Position numbers and translations under genes: made by a program. Shown here piece after piece: positions 55,138 through 63,924 of a stretch of 64,000 bases of DNA. Under the pieces are notes generated by a model. That model did no database searches. It had not been told where the DNA came from and saw only the letters and a list, made by a program, of their open reading frames with translations. The stretch's first letter is position 1, and each line of letters begins with the position of its first letter. Source of the stretch: Brevundimonas fluminis (GTDB lineage Bacteria; Pseudomonadota; Alphaproteobacteria; Caulobacterales; Caulobacteraceae); the NCBI RefSeq assembly GCF_003934285.1, contig NZ_RQWJ01000004.1:248001-312000 (forward strand), given 5' to 3'.

Positions 55138-57467
55138 CACGCCCGCTCCACGAACGTGTCGATGACCTTCTTCTCGCCCGCCTTGTCGAAGGCCACCACC
55201 AGCTTGTTGCCCTCGACCGCCTTCACCAGTCCGTAGCCGAACTTCTGGTGGAACACGCGCGTGCCGCGGGTCCAGCCCGAACCGGCCGAGGGGTCGGCGG
55301 TGGCGATCAGGCGGCCGTCGCCCTCGATCAGGGCCTGACGGGCGGGGCGGTCGGTCGGCTGGCGGGCGGCGGCGAAGGCCTGGCCGCGCTTCCAGCCGGG
55401 GCTGGAATAGCCGCTGCCGAAACTGGGGGCCTCGTCCCAGCGGCTCTTGGCCTCCTTCAGACCGGCGGAGGCGCCGTAGTAGCCGGTCTGGCTCTCCGGC
55501 TCGACGTGGTCGATGGGCAGTTCGTCGACGAAGCGGCTGGGCAGCTGGCTGGTCCAGCGGCCGTAGACCAGGCGGTTGGCGGCGAAGCTGATCCGCGCGT
55601 CTCGCTTGGCGCGGGTGACGCCGACGTAGGCCAGACGGCGCTCCTCCTCCAGGCCCTTCTCCCCTTTCTCGTCGATGCTGCGCTGGCTGGGGAAGACGCC
55701 TTCTTCCCACCCCGGCAGGAAGACCAGCGGGAACTCCAGCCCCTTGGCGCCGTGCAGGGTCATGACCTGCACCGCGTCCTCGCCCGCGCCGCGGTCCAGG
55801 TCGAGCACCAGCGACACGTGCTCCAGATAGGCCAGCAGACTGTCGAAGCCCTGCATCGACTGCACCAGCTCCTTCAGGTTCTCCAGACGCGTCTGGCCCG
55901 AGGTGCGGTCCGCCTTCTGCATCTCGGTGTAGCCGCTCTCCTCCAGAATGGTCTCGGTCAGCGTCCAGTGCGGCGTGTCCTGGGCCAGGGCGCGCCAGCG
56001 GTCCAGGTCCCGGACGAAGCCGGCCAGCGCGGTTCGGGTGCGAGCCTGCAGCTCGTCGGAGGTGATCAGCTCGCGCACCGCCGTCATGGCCGGGACGCCG
56101 GACAGGCGGGCCATGTGCAGGATCTTCTGCACGCTGGTGTCGCCGATGCCGCGCTTGGGCACGTTGACGATCCGCTCGAAGGCCAGGTCGTCGTCCTCGG
56201 ACAGGATCAGGCGCAGATAGGCGTGGGCGTCGCGGATCTCGGCGCGCTCGAAGAAGCGCGGGCCGCCGATCACCTGATAGGGGATGGCCAGCATGACGAA
56301 GCGTTCCTCGAACGCCCGCATCTGAAAGGACGCGCGAACGAGGACGGCCATGTCCTTGTAATTCATGCCAGTCCGGCGCGCGGTCTCGATCTCGTCGGCG
56401 ATCAGGCGGGCCTCGGCCTCGCCGTCCCAGACGCCGCGCACGCGGACCTTGTCGCCGGTCTGGTCCTCCGTCCACAGGGTCTTGCCCAGCCGGCCCTTGT
56501 TGGCGGCGATCAGGCCCGACGCCGCGCCCAGGATGTGGGCCGTGGAACGATAGTTGCGCTCCAGCCGGATCACCTTCGCGCCCGGGAAGTCGCGCTCGAA
56601 GCGCAGGATGTTGTCCACCTCGGCCCCGCGCCAGCCGTAGATCGACTGATCGTCGTCGCCGACGCAGCAGACGTTGCCGGTCGAGGAGGTCAGCAGGCGC
56701 AGCCACAGATACTGGGCGACGTTGGTGTCCTGGTATTCGTCGACCAGGATGTAGCGAAAGCGCTTGCGATATTCGTCCGCGACGTCCGCATGCTGCGACA
56801 GGATCGTCAGGTTGTGCAGCAACAGGTCGCCGAAGTCGCAGGCGTTCAGCGTGCGCAGGCGGGCCTGATAGAGGCCGTACAGCTTCTGCCCCTTGCCGGC
56901 GGCGAAGTCCTCGCCCGGCGGCAGCTTCCCGGGCGTCCAGCCGCGGTTCTTCCAGCCGTCGATCACGCCGGCGAAGGATCGGGGCGTCCAGCGCTTGGTG
57001 TCGACGTTCTCGGCCTCCAGCACCTGTTTGATCAGGCGCTCCTGATCGTCGGTGTCCAGGATGGTGAAGGTCGACTTCAGCCCCACCAGCTCGGCGTGAC
57101 GGCGCAGGATCTGGGCGGCGATGGAGTGGAAGGTGCCCAGCCAGCGCAGCCCCTCGGCCGACGGACCGATCAGATGGGTGATCCGCTCGCGCATCTCGCG
57201 CGCGGCCTTGTTGGTGAAGGTGACGGCCAACAGCTCCCACGGACGCGCGCGGCCGGTGGCCAGAATGTGCGCAAGTCGCGTGGTCAGCACGCGCGTCTTG
57301 CCGGTGCCGGCGCCGGCGAGGACCAGAACCGGGCCCTCGGTCGTCTCCACGGCCTCGCGTTGCTCGGAGTTGAGCCCCGAGAGCCAGTCGGTCGGCCCGC
57401 TCTGAAGGGCGCTTTCGGGCGCACGGGCGCGGGCGAGGTCGGAGATGCGGGGGGCGGATTCGGTCAT
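55137..57467 (-). CDS. uvrD: ATP-dependent DNA helicase UvrD/PcrA
   Basis: A 776-residue superfamily 1A helicase. Motifs: Q/I at LNSEQREAVETTEGPVLVLA with AGAGTGKT (about 32-60), Ia FTNKAAREMRERI, II DEYQDTN (about 243), III CVGDDDQSIYGWRGA (about 268-282), IV LERNYRS, V MTLHGAKGLEFPLVFLPGWE and VI VGVTRAKRDARIS. It unwinds DNA in nucleotide-excision and mismatch repair. The end carries a C-terminal RNAP-binding-like segment (GTRVFHQKFGYGLV, TFVERA). No LexA box was seen directly upstream. Confidence 0.97.
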   Translation of the reverse strand: MTESAPRISDLARARAPESALQSGPTDWLSGLNSEQREAVETTEGPVLVLAGAGTGKTRVLTTRLAHILATGRARPWELLAVTFTNKAAREMRERITHLIGPSAEGLRWLGTFHSIAAQILRRHAELVGLKSTFTILDTDDQERLIKQVLEAENVDTKRWTPRSFAGVIDGWKNRGWTPGKLPPGEDFAAGKGQKLYGLYQARLRTLNACDFGDLLLHNLTILSQHADVADEYRKRFRYILVDEYQDTNVAQYLWLRLLTSSTGNVCCVGDDDQSIYGWRGAEVDNILRFERDFPGAKVIRLERNYRSTAHILGAASGLIAANKGRLGKTLWTEDQTGDKVRVRGVWDGEAEARLIADEIETARRTGMNYKDMAVLVRASFQMRAFEERFVMLAIPYQVIGGPRFFERAEIRDAHAYLRLILSEDDDLAFERIVNVPKRGIGDTSVQKILHMARLSGVPAMTAVRELITSDELQARTRTALAGFVRDLDRWRALAQDTPHWTLTETILEESGYTEMQKADRTSGQTRLENLKELVQSMQGFDSLLAYLEHVSLVLDLDRGAGEDAVQVMTLHGAKGLEFPLVFLPGWEEGVFPSQRSIDEKGEKGLEEERRLAYVGVTRAKRDARISFAANRLVYGRWTSQLPSRFVDELPIDHVEPESQTGYYGASAGLKEAKSRWDEAPSFGSGYSSPGWKRGQAFAAARQPTDRPARQALIEGDGRLIATADPSAGSGWTRGTRVFHQKFGYGLVKAVEGNKLVVAFDKAGEKKVIDTFVERA

Positions 57468-57590
57468 GCGGATCCCGGAACATAAGGAGCACGCGGGCGA
57501 ATGTCAGCCGCCCGGCCCGGGGAAGCCGGCGGAACCGTGGCCGTTCCCCGCCGTTACGGCCGACAGTCACTCACCCGGAGGGAGGGTCCC

Positions 57591-57794
57591 ATGGCGGACA
57601 ACATCAACAACAACGGCGGCGGCGGCGGAAACACCGGCATGGCCTTCATCGTCGGCGCGATCGTGGTCGTGCTCGCGATCGTCGCCTACTTCGTGTTCGC
57701 GCGGGGCGGCATGGGCGGCGCCGAAACCAAGGAAGTGAACGTCGACGTCGACCTGCCCGAGGTGTCCGCCCCGGCCGTCCCCGGCGGGAACTGA
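57591..57794 (+). CDS. Small single-pass membrane protein (copy 1 of a tandem pair)
   Basis: A 67-residue protein: Asn/Gly-rich N-terminus (MADNINNNGGGGGNTG), one hydrophobic helix (about 17-36, MAFIVGAIVVVLAIVAYFVF), then RGGMGGAETKEVNVDVDLPE, and a Pro/Ala tail. A strong ribosome site (GGAGGGAGGG) supports it. The sequence after the helix strongly resembles that of the next gene (GGMGS-DETKVDLDVDVP), so the two look like tandem duplicates. No known function. Confidence 0.75.
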   Translation: MADNINNNGGGGGNTGMAFIVGAIVVVLAIVAYFVFARGGMGGAETKEVNVDVDLPEVSAPAVPGGN

Positions 57795-57797
57795 CCC

Positions 57798-58118
57798 ATG
57801 ACGGATCCGAACCTGCCCCCTCGCGACGACCGGCCCGACGTCGTCCATCATACGACGATCAACAATCCCCCGCCCTCGGGCGGAGGCGGCGGCTGGCTGG
57901 CCTTCCTCATCGGCGGCATCGTGATCGTGCTCATCATCGTCGCCGTGGTGCTGTTCAACGGCGGCGGCATGGGATCGGTGGACGAAACCAAGGTCGATCT
58001 GGACGTGGACGTCCCGGCCCCCAGCATGCCGGATTTGCCGGAACCGAAGCTGCCGGAGGCTCCCGAGCTTCCGACGGTCGAGCCGCCGACCACCCCGGCG
58101 CCCTCGCCTCAGGGGTAG
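57798..58118 (+). CDS. Small single-pass membrane protein (copy 2 of a tandem pair)
   Basis: A 106-residue protein with a polar N-terminus (MTDPNLPPRDDRPDVVHHTT), a Pro/Gly-rich turn, one helix (about 33-53, WLAFLIGGIVIVLIIVAVVL), GGGMGSVDETKVDLDVDVPA after it and a proline-rich C-terminal tail (about 75-106). Together with the copy 4 bases upstream it forms a co-transcribed pair. The conserved post-helix acidic strand suggests a shared periplasmic or cytoplasmic partner. The gene ends 3 bases before the convergent SIMPL gene stop. Confidence 0.75.
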   Translation: MTDPNLPPRDDRPDVVHHTTINNPPPSGGGGGWLAFLIGGIVIVLIIVAVVLFNGGGMGSVDETKVDLDVDVPAPSMPDLPEPKLPEAPELPTVEPPTTPAPSPQG

Positions 58119-58121
58119 GGA

Positions 58122-58841
58122 TCAGCGAAGCCCGTAGGTGATCGTGGTGACGACCCGGACCTTCTTGTCCGGAGTCGACCCCTCGGCGTCGACCTCATCG
58201 CGCGCCAGGATCTCGAACGATCCCTGCGTCGCCTGCCTGATCGGTCCCAGCGCCGCGCCCGAATCCTGGGCGAAGCGCTGGGCCCCGGTCTTCGCGGCGG
58301 CCGTCGCCTGACCGATCATCTCCGGCCGCACCTTGTTCAGGCCGGTGAAGACGTAGGTCGGTCCGACGTAGTCCTGCAACACCACGCCCTGACGCACGAG
58401 CTCGCTCAGCGCGCGGCTGGTGGACTGAACGCGCGCCACGTCCCCGGTCCGAACGACCACGGTCTGGCTGAGGATGTAGCGGGGGCCGTTCTGCTGGCTG
58501 CCCCACTCGCGCGACTGGGTGTCGGCCACCGACAGCTGGCCCAGGGTCACCGCGTCGGCCGGATAGCCCTGACGAGCCAGAAAGGCGCGGACCGTGCTCA
58601 GATCGGCGTCGATCCGCGCCTGCACGTCGCCGAGGACGTCGCCGGACGCGGTGAACTTCAGCGGCAGGACCGCCAGATCGGCGCGAACGTCGCGCTCGGC
58701 CAGACCGCGCACGGTGACGGTGCGGTCGCCCACCCTCGCGTTGACGAGCCCCTGACCGATCAGGCCCCCCGCCACCGCGGTGCCCAGGGCGATGGCCCCG
58801 CCGACGGCGAGGGCCGGGATCAGACGCGGATCTGTCGGCAT
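58122..58841 (-). CDS. SIMPL (DUF541) domain exported protein
   Basis: A 239-residue envelope protein with a hydrophobic N-terminal segment (about 8-30). TVRGLAERDVRADLAVLPLK (about 42-61), LSVADTQSREWGSQQNGPRY and the ATAAAKTGAQRFAQDSGAAL helix are typical SIMPL features. Homologues form periplasmic rings and have been linked to stress protection, but the role is unsettled. The ATG at 58841 begins MPTDPRLIP. Confidence 0.9.
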   Translation of the reverse strand: MPTDPRLIPALAVGGAIALGTAVAGGLIGQGLVNARVGDRTVTVRGLAERDVRADLAVLPLKFTASGDVLGDVQARIDADLSTVRAFLARQGYPADAVTLGQLSVADTQSREWGSQQNGPRYILSQTVVVRTGDVARVQSTSRALSELVRQGVVLQDYVGPTYVFTGLNKVRPEMIGQATAAAKTGAQRFAQDSGAALGPIRQATQGSFEILARDEVDAEGSTPDKKVRVVTTITYGLR

Positions 58842-58892
58842 GTCATGGCTTCCCCGAAAACGCCGAGAGGAAGCGCCCGAAAGGCGCGGCCG

Positions 58893-59117
58893 TCAATCGT
58901 CCGCGAAACGGCGGTCTCCGGAAGCCCAGGCGAGGGCCAGCAGCCGGCAGGCAGAGGCGAGGGGCGTCCGGCCGCGCCGCTGGTCGATCCGCTTCATCAG
59001 ACCGGAGACGGGCAGCGACATCTCGGTCGCGATCCCGTCGAGGACGGCCCAGAATTCAGGCTCCAGCGCCACCGAGGTCGCGTGGCCGGACAGCAGGACG
59101 GAGCGTTTGCGAAGCAT
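58893..59117 (-). CDS. Ribbon-helix-helix domain protein (RHH_4 type)
   Basis: A 74-residue protein, RSVLLSGHATSVALEPEFWA (about 5-24) then VLDGIATEMSLPVSGLMKRI, matching the small alphaproteobacterial ribbon-helix-helix family. It ends with an Ala/Arg-rich helix (RRGRTPLASACRLLALAWA). Probably a dimeric DNA-binding repressor, though no target or partner toxin is evident nearby. Divergent from the EamA gene. Confidence 0.82.
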   Translation of the reverse strand: MLRKRSVLLSGHATSVALEPEFWAVLDGIATEMSLPVSGLMKRIDQRRGRTPLASACRLLALAWASGDRRFADD

Positions 59118-59251
59118 CCCGGCAGATTAGGTGGAAGGTGGACGGGCGTCGACGACGCCGTTTCGCCGAGGTCGTAATCACAAGGTCTCCTTATGCGTTT
59201 GGTCTTCCTATCCTCGTTGCGGCCCTTGCACCCGCGGCGCACTTCTGGCGC

Positions 59252-60196
59252 ATGACCTCCGTGACCGAAAAGCTTGCCCCGCGCCCCGGATCGACCCTCA
59301 CCAGGGCGACACTGATCTCGATCGGGGCGGTGGCCCTGTGCGCCGTCATCTGGGGCACGACGTGGTACGGCATCACGTGGCAGCTGGGCGTGGTCGAGCC
59401 GATCGTCTCGGTGACCTGGCGCTTCGGACTGGCTGCGCTGGTGCTGTTCGCCGGCATCGCCCTGGCCCGGCGACCGATGGGGCTGACGCGACGCCAGCAT
59501 CTGGAGGCGGCGGGGCAGGGGGCCTTCACCTTCGCGGTGTCCTACGCCTTCACCTACCAGTCGGAGCAGCACGTGCCGTCGGCCATCGTGGCGGTGATCT
59601 TCGCCGCCCTGGCCTTTCTGAACCTCAGCCTCTTCCGCGTCGCCGCGAGCCAGAAGGCGCATGCCCTGTCATGGGCCGGCGCGGCGCTGGGCGTGGTCGG
59701 GGTGGCGGTGCTGTCGGGATCGGAATTGCTGAGCGCGCGGCTGGGGCCGCAGGCGGCGCTGGGCATAGGATTCGCCGTGATCGCCGTGACCAGTTCGGCC
59801 TTCGGCAATCTGTTCGCATGGCGCGCGCAGAAGGCCGGCGCGCCCCTGCTGGCTTCCACCGCCTGGGCCATGGCTTACGGCACGGGGATGCTGGCGATCT
59901 ACGGCGTGGCGACGGGCGCGGAGTTCCGGATCGAGCCGACGGCCGGATACCTGATCTCGCTGACATACCTCGCCGTCCTGGGCTCCGTCGTCGCCTTCGT
60001 GGTCTATTTCTGGATCGCCCGCACGCGAGGGTATGCCTTGGCCAGCTACATCTCGGCGCTGACGCCGCCGATCGCCATGCTGGTGTCGGTGACGTTCGAG
60101 AACGCGCGGTTCGGAATCTGGGCCCTGGTCGGGCTGGCCGTGGTCATCGCCGGACAGGCGCTGATGATCCGGGCGGCCCGCGCCAAGGCCGCCTGA
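59252..60196 (+). CDS. EamA family (DMT) transporter
   Basis: A 314-residue inner-membrane exporter with ten helices in two EamA repeats: ALCAVIWGTTWYGITWQLGV (about 26-45) at the first helix and AYLISLTYLAVLGSVVAFVV-like segment (GYLISLTYLAVLGSVVAFVV, about 229-248) in the second repeat. Family members export amino acids or metabolites. The ATG at 59252 or the GTG at 59261 would serve; an upstream in-frame GTG/ATG start near 59138 would add about 38 basic residues and is unlikely. Confidence 0.9.
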   Translation: MTSVTEKLAPRPGSTLTRATLISIGAVALCAVIWGTTWYGITWQLGVVEPIVSVTWRFGLAALVLFAGIALARRPMGLTRRQHLEAAGQGAFTFAVSYAFTYQSEQHVPSAIVAVIFAALAFLNLSLFRVAASQKAHALSWAGAALGVVGVAVLSGSELLSARLGPQAALGIGFAVIAVTSSAFGNLFAWRAQKAGAPLLASTAWAMAYGTGMLAIYGVATGAEFRIEPTAGYLISLTYLAVLGSVVAFVVYFWIARTRGYALASYISALTPPIAMLVSVTFENARFGIWALVGLAVVIAGQALMIRAARAKAA

Positions 60197-60203
60197 GATC
60201 GCC

Positions 60204-60380
60204 TCACCAGATCCAGCCGCGCTTCTTCCTCGGCCGGGGCTTCTCCTCGCCCTCGGGCAGCGGGACTTCCGCGGCCTCACGCCGCCGCTGCTCCTCGAGA
60301 AAGCGCTTCTTGCGCAGCACCGCCATCAGCGGGATCAGGCCGTGGGTGATGCGGGGGTCACGGCGAGGATCAGTCGTCAT
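60204..60380 (-). CDS. Small basic protein of unknown function, linked to DUF4169 gene
   Basis: A 58-residue highly charged protein (TTDPRRDPRITHGLIPLMAV, then LRKKRFLEEQRRREAAEVPL) ending KPRPRKKRGWIW. It overlaps the upstream DUF4169 gene by 11 bases and stops 7 bases after the convergent EamA stop. Homologues of this arrangement are not known to me. Its operon position and charged helix make it plausible, but it is short. Confidence 0.55.
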   Translation of the reverse strand: MTTDPRRDPRITHGLIPLMAVLRKKRFLEEQRRREAAEVPLPEGEEKPRPRKKRGWIW

Positions 60381-60570
60381 CGGGGCGCTCCGGGTCTCGG
60401 TCCCTGCGGTGTCCGTCCAGCGCACGGTCGCGGGCCAGCCGTTCCAGCAGCGTCTGCTGCCTCTCCGGCTTCGGCCGGCCGTGGACGGCGCGGTTCTCGA
60501 CCGCCTTCGCCTTCGCCGCCGCCCTGTCGCGGGCCTTCCTCGCCTTGTTGAGGTTCACGATCTCCGCCAT
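60370..60570 (-). CDS. DUF4169 family small protein
   Basis: A 66-residue basic protein: MAEIVNLNKARKARDRAAAK followed by AKAVENRAVHGRPKPER is the DUF4169 signature common in alphaproteobacteria. It is a very charged helical protein, with no known function. The ATG at 60570 matches the conserved family start; a longer frame upstream is not supported. Confidence 0.78.
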   Translation of the reverse strand: MAEIVNLNKARKARDRAAAKAKAVENRAVHGRPKPERQQTLLERLARDRALDGHRRDRDPERPDDD

Positions 60571-60674
60571 GCGGCGAAATCTAGACCAAAGTGTCGGCGA
60601 ATTCACTGCCGCCCCGGGGGGCTGGGTCGTATTCGTCCATTGCGGGCCATCCGGGCGTGCATGAGGAGACCGAG

Positions 60675-61067
60675 TTGATCGCGCTGATCCTGAACGTCCT
60701 GTGGCTCATCTTCGGAGGCCTCATCGCCGGCATCGGCTGGCTGATCGGCGGGGCGATCCTGGCGCTGACGATCGTCGGCCTGCCGTGGACCTTCGCCGCC
60801 TGGCGCATCGCCGCCTACACCTTCTGGCCGTTCGGGCGCGAGGTGGTGTGGCGGGACGACGACGGCATGGACCCCGGCCGCGGGCCCCTGGGCGCGGTGC
60901 TGAACGTGATCTGGATCGTTTTCGCCGGCTGGTGGATCGCGCTGGCGCACCTGATCTCGGCCTTCTTCGAGGCCATCACCATCATCGGCATACCTTTCGC
61001 CCTGAAGGACCTGGAACTGGCCAAGCTTGCCTTCGCCCCGGTGGGCCGGACGATCCGGGAGAAATGA
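60675..61067 (+). CDS. YccF domain inner membrane protein
   Basis: A 130-residue protein with two copies of the YccF module: LNVLWLIFGGLIAGIGWLIG (about 5-24) and LNVIWIVFAGWWIALAHLIS (about 76-95), each followed by an ILALTIVGLPWTFAAWRIA- or ITIIGIPFALKDLELAKL-type segment, giving four helices. Function is unknown. The TTG at 60675 with AGGAG 6 bases upstream gives the usual YccF N-terminus; an upstream GTG at 60657 has no ribosome site. It abuts the fumC stop. Confidence 0.85.
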   Translation: MIALILNVLWLIFGGLIAGIGWLIGGAILALTIVGLPWTFAAWRIAAYTFWPFGREVVWRDDDGMDPGRGPLGAVLNVIWIVFAGWWIALAHLISAFFEAITIIGIPFALKDLELAKLAFAPVGRTIREK

Positions 61068-62459
61068 TCAACCGGGGCCGATCATCTTCTCCGGCCGCAC
61101 CGCCTCGTCGAACTCGGCGTCGGTCAGATAGCCGCCGCCGACGGCTTCTTCCCGGAGGGTCGTGCCGTTCCTGTGCGCGGCCTTGGCGATCTTCGCGCAG
61201 GCGTCGTAGCCCAGTTTGCCGTTCAGGGCGGTGACCAGCATCAGCGAGTTGTTCAGGCCGCGTTCGATGTTGTCGCGGCGGGGTTCGATGCCGACCACGC
61301 AGTTGTCGGTGAAGCTCACAGCCGCGTCGGCCATCAGGCGCACCGACTGCAGGAAGTTGTAGGCCATCACGGGGTTGAAGACGTTCAGCTCGAAGTGCCC
61401 CTGCGATCCCGCGAAGGTGACGGCGGCGTGGTTGCCGAACACCTGCACGCACACCTGCGTCAGCGCCTCGCACTGGGTCGGGTTGACCTTGCCCGGCATG
61501 ATCGACGACCCCGGCTCGTTCTCCGGCAAGGCCAGTTCGCCCAGGCCCGAGCGCGGTCCCGATCCCAGGAAGCGGATGTCGTTGGCGATCTTGAACAGGC
61601 TGGCCGCCACCGTGTTGATCGCCCCGTGGCTCATGACCATTGCGTCATGGGCGGCCAAGGCCTCGAACTTGTTCGGCGCCGTCGTGAAATTCAGGCCGGT
61701 GATCTGGGCGATCTTGTCGGCGACGCCCTCCGCGAAGCCGATCGGGGCGTTCAGACCGGTCCCCACGGCGGTGCCGCCCTGCGCCAGCTGCGTCAGGTCG
61801 GGCAGGGTGCTCTCGATCCGCTCGATGCCCTTGGCGACCTGCTGGACGTAGCCGCCGAACTCCTGGCCCAGCGTCAGCGGCGTGGCGTCCTGGGTGTGGG
61901 TGCGGCCGATCTTGATGATGTCCTTCCACGCCTGCGCCTTGTCGTTCAGCGCGTTGTGCAGCTTCTGCAGCGCGGGCAGCAGGCGGTGGACGACCTCTTC
62001 CGCGCAGGCGACGTGCATGGCCGTGGGGTAGGTGTCGTTGGACGACTGGCTCATGTTGACGTGGTCGTTGGGATGGACCGGCGTCTTCGACCCCATCTCC
62101 CCGCCCAGGAGCTCGATCGCCCGGTTCGAGATCACCTCGTTGGCGTTCATGTTCGACTGCGTGCCCGAGCCCGTCTGCCAGACGACCAGCGGGAAGTGCT
62201 CGTCGAGCTTGCCCTCGATGACTTCGTTCGCGGCCTGCACGATGGCCGCGCCCAGTTTCGGATCCAGCCTGCCCAGCGCCATGTTCGTCTCGGCCGCGGC
62301 GCGCTTGACGATGCCCAGCGCACGGACGATCGGCAGCGGCTGCTTCTCCCAGCCGATCCTGAAGTTGCCGAGGCTGCGCTGGGCCTGCGCGCCCCAGTAG
62401 CGGTCGGCCGCGACCTCGATGGGGCCGAAAGTGTCGGTTTCTGTGCGGACGTCGGTCAT
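61068..62459 (-). CDS. fumC: Class II fumarate hydratase
   Basis: A 463-residue iron-independent fumarase of the TCA cycle. Signatures: [20 protein letters not shown] (about 95-114), [20 protein letters not shown] (about 127-146), the A-site [20 protein letters not shown] (about 184-203), and the SS loop [18 protein letters not shown] (about 310-327). Length is normal. Minus strand, convergent with YccF and divergent from the cyclophilin gene. Confidence 0.98.
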   Translation of the reverse strand: MTDVRTETDTFGPIEVAADRYWGAQAQRSLGNFRIGWEKQPLPIVRALGIVKRAAAETNMALGRLDPKLGAAIVQAANEVIEGKLDEHFPLVVWQTGSGTQSNMNANEVISNRAIELLGGEMGSKTPVHPNDHVNMSQSSNDTYPTAMHVACAEEVVHRLLPALQKLHNALNDKAQAWKDIIKIGRTHTQDATPLTLGQEFGGYVQQVAKGIERIESTLPDLTQLAQGGTAVGTGLNAPIGFAEGVADKIAQITGLNFTTAPNKFEALAAHDAMVMSHGAINTVAASLFKIANDIRFLGSGPRSGLGELALPENEPGSSIMPGKVNPTQCEALTQVCVQVFGNHAAVTFAGSQGHFELNVFNPVMAYNFLQSVRLMADAAVSFTDNCVVGIEPRRDNIERGLNNSLMLVTALNGKLGYDACAKIAKAAHRNGTTLREEAVGGGYLTDAEFDEAVRPEKMIGPG

Positions 62460-62543
62460 GGCGCGGCGGGCTCGTCAGGCGTGGCGGGAAGGTGCGGGCG
62501 GGTGTAGCACGGACGGATGGACGGGCAAGGCGAGGGACGGGAC

Positions 62544-63164
62544 ATGAGAGCGGGGATCATGGTCGTGACGGCGGTCGCGGCGGCGCTGGGCGCGACGGCG
62601 GCGGCGGGCCAGACCCCCGACGCGCCGCACGACGTGCTGCTGGACACCGAGGCGGGGGTGATGATCCTCGATCTCGACTATGTCCGCGCACCCATCACCG
62701 CGTGCAACTTCGCCCGCTACGTCCAGTGGGGCGACTATGGCCATGGCGGCTTCTTCCGCTCGGTCGTGGCCGCGACCAACGACAACCCCAATCCGATCGA
62801 CGTGATCCAGGCGGCCACGCCGCGCGGTTCGGACGACGCCCTGCGCCCGCCCATCCCGCTTGAGCGGACGTCGCTGACGGGGCTCAGCCATGTCGCCGGC
62901 GCGGTGTCCATGGCGCGCGACGGGCCGGACACGGCGACCTCGAGCTTCTTCATCGTGACGCAGGACGCGCCCTCGCTGGATTTCGGCGGGGGTCGCAACC
63001 CCGACGGTCAGGGCTTCGCCGTCTTCGGACGCGTGGCGGTCGGGCTGGACGTGGCGCGGGCGATCCAGATGCGCCCGACGGATGGACAGGAGCAACTGAC
63101 GCCTCCGGTGCGGATCAACGCCGCCGTCATGCTGGCGCCGCCGCCCGAGGTCTGCGCTCCTTGA
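62544..63164 (+). CDS. Exported cyclophilin-type peptidyl-prolyl isomerase
   Basis: A 206-residue periplasmic PPIase. A signal peptide spans about 1-22 (ATAAAGQ). DYVRAPITACNFARYVQWGD, GGFFRSVV, AGAVSMARDGPDTATSSFFI (about 119-138) and FAVFGRVAVGLDVARAIQ show the cyclophilin barrel; the catalytic-region segment FFIVTQDAP is present, with some divergence. The ATG at 62544 has GAGGGACGG before it; the ATG at 62517 would add 9 residues with no gain. It overlaps the RusA-like gene (TTGA). Confidence 0.9.
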   Translation: MRAGIMVVTAVAAALGATAAAGQTPDAPHDVLLDTEAGVMILDLDYVRAPITACNFARYVQWGDYGHGGFFRSVVAATNDNPNPIDVIQAATPRGSDDALRPPIPLERTSLTGLSHVAGAVSMARDGPDTATSSFFIVTQDAPSLDFGGGRNPDGQGFAVFGRVAVGLDVARAIQMRPTDGQEQLTPPVRINAAVMLAPPPEVCAP

Positions 63165-63532
63165 CCCCCGGCTGGATCGGGACGGGCAAGGTCCGGGCGC
63201 GCGAAGTCGGCGACGTGGTGGAGATCACCATCGACGGCCTGACGACCCAGGCGAAATACTACAAGCCGCTGGTCTACGAGTTCATGCGCAAGGAGTGGCG
63301 CGGGGCGCGGCCGTCGTGGGGCGACCACGTCGTCGAGATCCGGATGGAGCACGTGGGCGAGCCGCCGTGGATGGATCTGGACAACCTGGCCAAGGCCCTG
63401 CTTGACGCCATCAAGGGCTATCTGTTCCACGACGACGCCCAGGTGGCGCGCCTGCTCGTCGAACGGCACGAAGGCGAGCGCGAGCGGATCACGATCCGGG
63501 TCTTTCCGCGCGGATCTCAGGGGCCCGGATAG
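63161..63532 (+). CDS. RusA family Holliday junction resolvase-like nuclease
   Basis: A 123-residue protein. PPWMDLDNLAKALLDAIKG (about 68-86) provides the Asp72/Asp74 pair and DDAQVARLLVER (about 91-102) the third acidic residue (Asp91), matching the RusA D-x-DN..K and DD-Q-V signature. RusA cleaves four-way junctions and is usually phage-borne. It starts with TTG inside the cyclophilin stop, so translation is coupled to it. No phage genes surround it. Its end overlaps the GFA gene by 16 bases. Confidence 0.85.
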   Translation: MTPGWIGTGKVRAREVGDVVEITIDGLTTQAKYYKPLVYEFMRKEWRGARPSWGDHVVEIRMEHVGEPPWMDLDNLAKALLDAIKGYLFHDDAQVARLLVERHEGERERITIRVFPRGSQGPG

Positions 63533-63906
63533 CGCTCGAACTGGGGCAAGGCCTGCAGATCCGCCATCCAGCCGATCCTCTCGGCCGTCTGGATCTGCGC
63601 CTGCAAGGGCAGGGCTGACGGGTCGTCGAGCGTGGCCGTCTGGACGTCGATCTGGTCGGGGAAGATCAGCGCATTGGTGTAGAAAAGCCCCGTCCCGCAG
63701 GCGGGGCAGAAATGCCGGCGCCCGTGTTCCGACGAGGCGTATTCGCGCGTCTCGCCGTCGATGCGCACTTCCGCCGCCGGCGCCAGCGCCCAGGAAACCG
63801 CGGGCGCGCCGGCGCACTTGCGGCAGTCCTCACAGTGGCACAGGGCATGACGTGCCTCAGACGGCATCGAATAGCGGACCGCGCCGCAGTGACATCCGCC
63901 TTCCAG
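63517..63906 (-). CDS. GFA family (CENP-V/GFA) zinc-binding protein, predicted CTG start
   Basis: A 129-residue zinc protein with GGCHCGAVRY (Cys5, Cys7), LCHCEDCRKCAGAP (Cys23/25/28) and the second zinc site FCPACGTGLFY (Cys67/70). The fold is named after a glutathione-dependent formaldehyde-activating enzyme, but most members have other or unknown roles. Conservation starts with EGGCHCG, so the first in-frame ATG (63867) would cut off the first zinc ligands. No ATG, GTG or TTG exists upstream before the frame closes; CTG at 63906 with GGGAGG 9 bases upstream fits. A LexA box lies 18 bases upstream of it. Confidence 0.82.
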   Translation of the reverse strand: MEGGCHCGAVRYSMPSEARHALCHCEDCRKCAGAPAVSWALAPAAEVRIDGETREYASSEHGRRHFCPACGTGLFYTNALIFPDQIDVQTATLDDPSALPLQAQIQTAERIGWMADLQALPQFERYPGP

Positions 63907-63924
63907 CGCCTTCGCCTCCCGAAT

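Noticed and set aside
57468..57590. LexA box upstream of uvrD
   Set aside because: GAACATAAGGAGC near 57479 resembles half a box, but the second GAAC is missing at the right distance.
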